From CAWGHZ01 sp963822575 (GTDB lineage Bacteria > Pseudomonadota > Alphaproteobacteria > MPNO01 > DASWLB01), in NCBI GenBank assembly GCA_963822575.1, contig CAWGHZ010000002.1:248001-312000 (forward strand): a stretch of DNA of 64,000 nucleotides, in the 5' to 3' direction. Under the pieces are notes generated by a model that searched no databases, was not told the DNA's origin, and saw only the letters and a list, made by a program, of their open reading frames with translations. Made by a program: the position numbers and the translations under genes. Shown here piece after piece: positions 59,393 to 64,000 of this stretch (the stretch's first letter is position 1; each line of letters starts with the position of its first letter).

Positions 59393-61004
59393 ATGGCAAC
59401 TCAGACTCGCGCGAAGCCAGCGCTCGACATGGAGAAATTCCGGCTGCGGCGCTTCGTCGACCGCCTGGTCGAGATCGGCGAGGTCGAGGTGCATGACGAG
59501 CCGGTGGCGCTCACCGACCTCGGCCGGATGATCGAGGGGACCGACAAGGCCGTGCTGTTCCGCAAGGCCGGGCCGGACCAGGTCGAGCTGGTCGCCAAGA
59601 CGGCGGGCAGCCGCCGCCGCCTCGCCGTTGCCTACGACACCTCGATCGAAAACCTCTACGACGAGTACTTCAAGCGGCTCGCCAACCCGCAGGCCGTGCA
59701 GGAGGTGCCGTCCGCCGACGCGCCGGTGCATCAGGTGGTGGTCCAGGGCAAGGACGTCGATCTGACCAAGCTGCCCTTCTACCCGCACCACGCCTATGAC
59801 GGCAGCGCGTACCTGTCGTCCGCGATCGACTACGTGATCGACCCGGCGACCGGGCGGCGCAATGTCGGCTGCAGGCGCCTCAGCCTGCGCAACCGCTACG
59901 AGACGGGCACCAACGTCACCGCGCCGTCCGACCTCAAGCGCATCTACACCGCGTGCGTGAAGCGCGGCGAGAAGCTGCCCGTCACCTTCACCGTCGGCGC
60001 GCACCCGCTCGACTTCGTGGCGGCGACCATGCGCCAGCCGACCGACGAGCTCAATTTCTGCGCCACCATGCGCGGCGAGACCGCGCCGGTAGTGAAGAGC
60101 CTGACCAACGACATCCTGATCCCGGCCGACGCCGAGATGACCCTCGAGGGTTATCTCGACGAGCGCGGCTATGTCGAGCCCGAGGGGCCATACGGCGAGT
60201 ATATGGGCTATTACGGCGCGATCCACATGGACCCGGTTTTCCACTGCACCGCGATCACCATGCGGCGCGACGTGCTGCACCACACGCTGCTGCACGGCTC
60301 GGCCTTCGTGCTGGATCAGACCGACTCGTCCAACATCACGGCCATGCGCACCGAGGCCGAGGCGATCCGCGCCCTGAAGCAGGCCGGACGCGATCCCGTC
60401 GCGGCCTACATGAAGTCGGTCGCGGGCGGATCGAATACGCTTCGTGTCGCCATTCGCCAGCGCCGCGTGGGCGAGGCGAAGGCCGCCATCGCCACCCTGT
60501 TCGGCGCCATCATGCGCCTCAAGCACGTCTACGTCTTCGACGAGGACATCGACGTCCGCGACGAGCGCCAGGTCGAGTGGGCCATGGGCACGCGCTTCCA
60601 GGCCGACAAGGACCTGGTGGTAATGACCGGCCTCGAAGGCATGACCATGGACCCGTCGCTCCAGGGACAGCGCACCGGCGCCAAGGCCGGGTTCGACTGC
60701 ACCCGGCCCGTCGGGCGCGACGGCGAGATCGTGCTAACCCGCTCGGCGGCGAAGGTGTTCCGCCCCGGCGCGCGGTTCCAGCATGTCGAGCAGGCGCTCG
60801 AGTCCGGGCCCATGTACTACGCCGACGTGGTCGAGGCCGTGGGCAGCCAGGACGGGCGCGAGGTCGCCTCGGCCCTCGACGAGCTACGCCAAGCCGGCCG
60901 GCTCGGTCGCGACCGCGACGGGCGCTACTACCTGGTCGAACTCGAAGCCGGGCGTCACCGGCATCGTCGGCGCGCTCTACCACGACCCGAACGAAGGCAC
61001 CTGA
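59393..61004 (+). pseudogene. UbiD family decarboxylase (2), frameshifted near the C-terminus
   Basis: The protein starts ATG 59393 after GGAGGCCCCCC and is a UbiD family enzyme: FCATMRGETAPVVKSLTND, then the catalytic EPEGPYGEYMGYYG block with the paired glutamates, HTLLHGSAFVLDQTDS and VYVFDEDIDVRDERQVEWAM. Near the end the frame breaks after RYYLVELE; one surplus base at about 60948-60952 restores PGVTGIVGALYHDPNEGT and the stop at 61004. Without repair, the frame runs on through the terminator to 61093 with a basic tail. The span is 1612 bases (3n+1), about 536 residues. It lies 31 bases after thiE; it may read through from the thiamine operon, but has its own strong ribosome binding site. 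Confidence 0.88.
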
Positions 61005-61023
61005 TCGGCCGCACTCTGCGGAA

Positions 61024-61063
61024 CGAAAGCCCCTCCCCGCCTTCCGGCGGGGAGGGGCTTTCG
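61024..61063. terminator. Bidirectional intrinsic terminator
   Basis: A perfect 18-base-pair stem: 61024-61041 (CGAAAGCCCCTCCCCGCC) with 61046-61063, and a four-base TTCC loop. A short T run (TCGTTTC) follows on the plus strand, and on the minus strand the stem is followed by TTCC. It sits between the ends of the second ubiD (stop 61004) and the minus-strand dctM (stop 61074) and can end both. Confidence 0.9.
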
Positions 61064-61073
61064 TTTCAGCGCG

Positions 61074-62408
61074 CTACAATTTCACGTGGGTGAGAAAGAG
61101 CGCGATCTCGGGAAATATAGTCACCAGCGCCAGCACCACCACCATGGTGACGGCGAATGGCGCGGCGCCGGCGAAGATGTCGTTCAGCGTGATCTCCGTA
61201 TCCTTCAAATTGTTCTGGATCACGAAGCAGGCGATGCCGAGCGGCGGGGTCAACAGCCCCACCTCGACCGCGATGATGGTGATGATGCCGAGCCAGATCA
61301 GGTCCGCGCCGAAATTGGCGAGCGCCGGCACGATGATCGGCACGGTGATCAGCATGATCGAGCCGGAATCCAGGATCGTGCCCAGGATGATGATCACCAC
61401 CAGGTAGATCGCGATGATCCCGTAGAAGCCCAGCCCGAGATGGTTGATCGCCGCCTCCATCTCGTTCGGGATGCCGGTCAAGGTCACCATCCGCGAATAG
61501 ATGTTGGCGGAGATCAGGAGGAAGCTGATCGCCGCGGTCACGTGTCCGGTTTCGACCAGCACGTGCCAGAAGCTCGACAAGGTGAGCTTGCGCCGCAGCG
61601 CGGTCAGGACCAGTGCGCCCAGCGCACCGACGCCGCCCGCCTCGGTCGCGGTGAACACGCCCCCGTAAATCCCGCCGAGCACGATCACGATCAGCAGCAC
61701 GATCGGGATCGACTTGGTGACGACCTGGACGGGCGTCAGCAGCCGCTCGTGCTTGGCGCGCGCCATGCGGTCGGCCATGCCGGGCTGGACATAGTCAGGC
61801 CAGTAGCGCGCCATCACCCAGATCTGGCCGGCATAGCAGGCGGCGAGAAGGACGCCCGGCACGATGCCGGCGATGAACAGGTCGCCGATCGAGGTCTCGG
61901 CGAGGATGCCGAACAGGATCAGCAGCAGGCTCGGCGGGATCAGCATGCCGAGGACGGACGAGCCCGCCACCACGCCGACCGCGAAGCGCGGCTTGTAGCC
62001 GAGCCGCAGCATCTCCGGCACGGCGACCTTGGTGAACACCGAGGCCGACGCGATCGACGTGCCGGTCACCGCCGCGAACACGGCGTTGGCCGCGACCGTC
62101 GCCGTACCGAGCCCCGCCCGCACGTGGCGGAACAAATGGTTCATCACGTCGTACGTATCTCGCCCTATGTCGGAGATACTGACGAACAGTCCCATCAGCA
62201 CGAACAGCGGGATCACGCCGAACTCGTAGCGCTGCAGGCTTTCCGCGGCGGCGAGCGCGAGGAGCTTGCCGGCGATCGCCAGATCGCCGCGGATCAGCCA
62301 GACGCAGCCGAACGACAGGAGGGACAGGGCGACGCCAATGTGAACGCCGATATAGACCAGCACCAGGACGCCGACGACCGAGAGAATGCCGATTTCGAGG
62401 TCGCTCAC
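61074..62408 (-). CDS. TRAP transporter large permease (DctM-like)
   Basis: A 444-residue protein with about 12 membrane segments. GTG 62408 overlaps the stop of the small subunit gene (GTGA). DctM features: FGVIPLFVLMGLFVSISDIG, NAVFAAVTGTSIASASVFTK, AGSSVLGMLIPPSLLLILFG, and VEVGLLTPPLGIACFVIQN. It forms the sodium- or proton-driven channel of a TRAP importer with DctQ. The substrate is unknown, since the binding-protein gene (dctP) is absent from the window. Confidence 0.94.
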   Translation of the reverse strand: MSDLEIGILSVVGVLVLVYIGVHIGVALSLLSFGCVWLIRGDLAIAGKLLALAAAESLQRYEFGVIPLFVLMGLFVSISDIGRDTYDVMNHLFRHVRAGLGTATVAANAVFAAVTGTSIASASVFTKVAVPEMLRLGYKPRFAVGVVAGSSVLGMLIPPSLLLILFGILAETSIGDLFIAGIVPGVLLAACYAGQIWVMARYWPDYVQPGMADRMARAKHERLLTPVQVVTKSIPIVLLIVIVLGGIYGGVFTATEAGGVGALGALVLTALRRKLTLSSFWHVLVETGHVTAAISFLLISANIYSRMVTLTGIPNEMEAAINHLGLGFYGIIAIYLVVIIILGTILDSGSIMLITVPIIVPALANFGADLIWLGIITIIAVEVGLLTPPLGIACFVIQNNLKDTEITLNDIFAGAAPFAVTMVVVLALVTIFPEIALFLTHVKL

Positions 62409-62986
62409 TGGAAGGTCCCCCCGGCTTCGTCGGCCTCGATCGTGGTGTGCTTGCCGCGAAGGAACTGGATGTCGTGCCAGGTGTGGCGGCAATACTGGAT
62501 GCCGCAGGCGGCCGAGCCGATCAGCACCATCAGGAGCATTGGCCACATCGGCACGGTGAAATCGCCCTCGTTGCCGGCATAGGTCTTCTCGATCCAGTCC
62601 TTCGAGAAAAACGGCCACGTGTACCAGCAGAGGATCACCATCAGCAGAACGCCGGCCACGTTGTAGATCATCTGCAAGGTGTGGCCGACGACCGGCCTTT
62701 TCGCCAATAGCCGAGCGATCAGGACGTCGGACCGGGTGAACCGGCCGTGGCGCAACGCGTCCGGCATCTGCAGGAAGACGATGGCGATAATCGAAAGGCT
62801 GATGATCAGCGGCACGCCGCGCACCGGCGCGTTGAACAGCCAGCGGCTGAACACGTCGGTGTTGAGCAGGACCATGATCACGAAAATCCAGATCGTGCCC
62901 ATCGCGTTGGTGGCGGCGATCAGCAGGTCGAAGGCGCGGGCGAGGATGTTGCCGCCGCCGTCGCGCCCGGGCGCGTTACTCACCAT
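62405..62986 (-). CDS. TRAP transporter small permease (DctQ-like)
   Basis: A 193-residue, four-segment membrane protein. ATG 62986 is chosen; ATG 63025 in frame adds 13 residues without a clear ribosome binding site. Segments lie at about residues 30-50, 58-75, 105-125 and 145-165, with PLIISLSIIAIVFLQMPDAL and HGRFTRSDVLIARL typical of DctQ. It links the binding protein to DctM. A 197-base gap separates it from the dehydrogenase gene on the same strand; the gap holds no gene. Confidence 0.87.
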   Translation of the reverse strand: MVSNAPGRDGGGNILARAFDLLIAATNAMGTIWIFVIMVLLNTDVFSRWLFNAPVRGVPLIISLSIIAIVFLQMPDALRHGRFTRSDVLIARLLAKRPVVGHTLQMIYNVAGVLLMVILCWYTWPFFSKDWIEKTYAGNEGDFTVPMWPMLLMVLIGSAACGIQYCRHTWHDIQFLRGKHTTIEADEAGGTFQ

Positions 62987-63183
62987 GGAACCCGTCCCGC
63001 GGCCAAGCCAGAATTGGCCGGCCATCGCATCGCGCGCCCGACGCCGCGCGTTGCCCCGCGCGGGACCACCAGCACATCGTAAGCCTCCTGTTCGGCAACC
63101 GCCCTTTGCGACGGTTTTGCGAATCTTAGCATAGTTCCCGCCTCGGTCGCGGGCAAAATGCCGCAGGATCGGGCCGTACGGCC

Positions 63184-64000
63184 TCAGCGCGTGGCGTCGA
63201 GCAGCACCTTGCCGCTTACCTGGCGAGCCTCAACCAGCCGGTGGGCCTCCGCCGCCTGGCTGAGCGGCATGATGCGGTCGACGATCGGCGGCTTCACCCG
63301 CCCCGTCGCCGCCGCCTTCAGCGACCACTCGATGTCCGGGAAGTCGCAGCCCGGATTGGCGATGATCGACAGCCGGTTGAGGTAGAGGTGGCGCAGGTCG
63401 ACCGGCGCGGTGACGCCGGCATGCGCCCCGGCCGTGACCAGCCGTCCGCTCTTGGCGAGGCATTTGAGGGCGACGGGGAACAGCTCGGGATCGCCCACAT
63501 TGTCGGCTACGACGTTCACGCCCGGCCCTCCGGTGAGGCGGCGCACCTCGTCGTCCCAGCCTTGCGTGCGGTAGTTGACGCCGAAATCCGCGCCGAAGCC
63601 GAGTCCCTTCGCGACACGGTCGTCCGCGCCGGCCGCGCCGATCACCTTGGCGCCCATCCGCTTCGCCACCTGGATCACGCAGCTCGCGAGCCCGCCCGCA
63701 GCGCCCATCACCAGCACCCATTCGCCCCGCTTGAGGCGCGCCAGCGCGTGAAGCTGGTGCCGCGCGGTCGGCATGTGGCGCATGATGACGCAGGCGTCCT
63801 CGTCCGACAGATTATCGGGCAGGACGAAGGCATTGCCCGACGGTACGGCGATGTATTCCGCGTACCCGCCCCAGCGGTGGATGCCGATCATCACGTCGGG
63901 CGCCGGGTCGTCCGACTCGTGGCCGGGCTTGCCCTTACCGCTCGGGATCGAGGTGTGCACGAAGACGCGGTCGCCGATCCGCGCGTGCGGCACGCCCGCG
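63184..64000 (-). CDS. MDR/zinc-type alcohol dehydrogenase-like (quinone oxidoreductase) protein, 5' partial
   Basis: The reading frame is open to the window edge, so the N-terminus is missing. The visible 272 residues are the C-terminal part of an MDR enzyme: GGYAEYIAVPSGNAFVLPDN, the Rossmann motif VLVMGAAGGLASCVIQVAKR, AKVIGAAGADDRVAKGLGFG, and the closing EAHRLVEARQVSGKVLLD. No zinc-ligand cysteines are seen in this part, consistent with the zinc-free quinone oxidoreductase branch. It would reduce quinones or enoyl substrates with NADPH. Confidence 0.88.
   Translation of the reverse strand, partial: AGVPHARIGDRVFVHTSIPSGKGKPGHESDDPAPDVMIGIHRWGGYAEYIAVPSGNAFVLPDNLSDEDACVIMRHMPTARHQLHALARLKRGEWVLVMGAAGGLASCVIQVAKRMGAKVIGAAGADDRVAKGLGFGADFGVNYRTQGWDDEVRRLTGGPGVNVVADNVGDPELFPVALKCLAKSGRLVTAGAHAGVTAPVDLRHLYLNRLSIIANPGCDFPDIEWSLKAAATGRVKPPIVDRIMPLSQAAEAHRLVEARQVSGKVLLDATR

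Noticed and set aside
59950..61407. A long plus-strand frame overlapping the second ubiD and dctM
   Set aside because: It is arginine/alanine-rich throughout, antisense or out of frame to two recognised genes, and crosses a strong terminator.
1..64000. tRNA, rRNA, CRISPR arrays, transposases
   Set aside because: I looked for conserved tRNA arms, rRNA segments, regularly spaced repeats and transposase motifs in the gaps and found none.

Overview
This is a GC-rich (roughly two-thirds G+C), densely coding chromosomal segment of an alphaproteobacterium. The lineage call is inferred from gene content: a hopanoid locus (hpnB, C, D, G, H and a squalene-hopene cyclase), a DUF2336 protein, a TadG-like VWA protein, Ku, two complete HAAT (Liv-type) transporters, and a palindrome of the Zur-box type known from alphaproteobacteria. 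I see no rRNA, tRNA, CRISPR array, prophage or transposase gene. Genus cannot be set from the sequence alone.

Layout. 1-4.1 kb: end of an ABC-2 exporter operon of the GldA-GldF-GldG type plus a DUF4340 protein. 4.1-7.9 kb: envelope enzymes (L,D-transpeptidase, DUF882 peptidase, lytic transglycosylase) around a ku gene. 7.9-11.1 kb: an NMT1/THI5-like binding protein, an EVE protein overlapping a 70-residue recombinase-like protein, a possible 32-residue membrane peptide, and a flavin monooxygenase-like protein. 11.1-15.1 kb (minus strand): a zinc-uptake operon (DUF2946, outer-membrane protein, ZnuA, ZnuB, lipoprotein) behind a perfect Zur-box palindrome, without an ATPase gene. 15.2-19.4 kb: hydantoinase B, two SnoaL-like paralogues and an orphan ABC ATPase. 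19.6-21.1 kb: TadG-like gene, then two palindromic repeats. 21.2-28.6 kb: two tandem MFS paralogues, a luciferase-like monooxygenase, an alpha/beta hydrolase, a UbiD decarboxylase, a VOC protein, and a chimeric CBS/RNase Z remnant. 28.9-35.0 kb: two MlaC/HpnM-like proteins and a complete Liv transporter. 35.0-47.3 kb: a rearranged hopanoid locus in which hpnB-hpnC sit downstream of an acyl-CoA-type operon, and hpnE is absent from its expected place. 47.4-54.3 kb: M24 peptidase, TauE exporter, YciI protein and a second complete Liv transporter. 54.4-61.1 kb: DUF2336, a secreted hypothetical protein, a TPP riboswitch with thiO-thiS-thiG-thiE, a second UbiD and a strong terminator. 61.1-64 kb: TRAP transporter QM subunits and the 3' part of a zinc-type dehydrogenase gene.

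How the genes work together. The coherent modules are: zinc acquisition under Zur; hopanoid lipid synthesis and possibly lipid trafficking (MlaC/HpnM); thiazole synthesis for thiamine under a TPP switch; and peptidoglycan remodelling. The rest looks like uptake and catabolism of organic acids, amides and aromatics: two Liv systems, a TRAP system, two UbiD enzymes, hydantoinase B, and acyl-CoA dehydrogenase/hydratase/SDR.

Quality warning. Six otherwise intact genes (znuB-like, the outer-membrane protein, tadG-like, shc, DUF2336, the second ubiD) each carry a single extra base, always in the same direction, and each spans 3n+1 bases. This uniform bias suggests insertion-type consensus errors rather than six independent gene deaths. 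I mark them as frameshifted and give the junction so that either reading can be checked.
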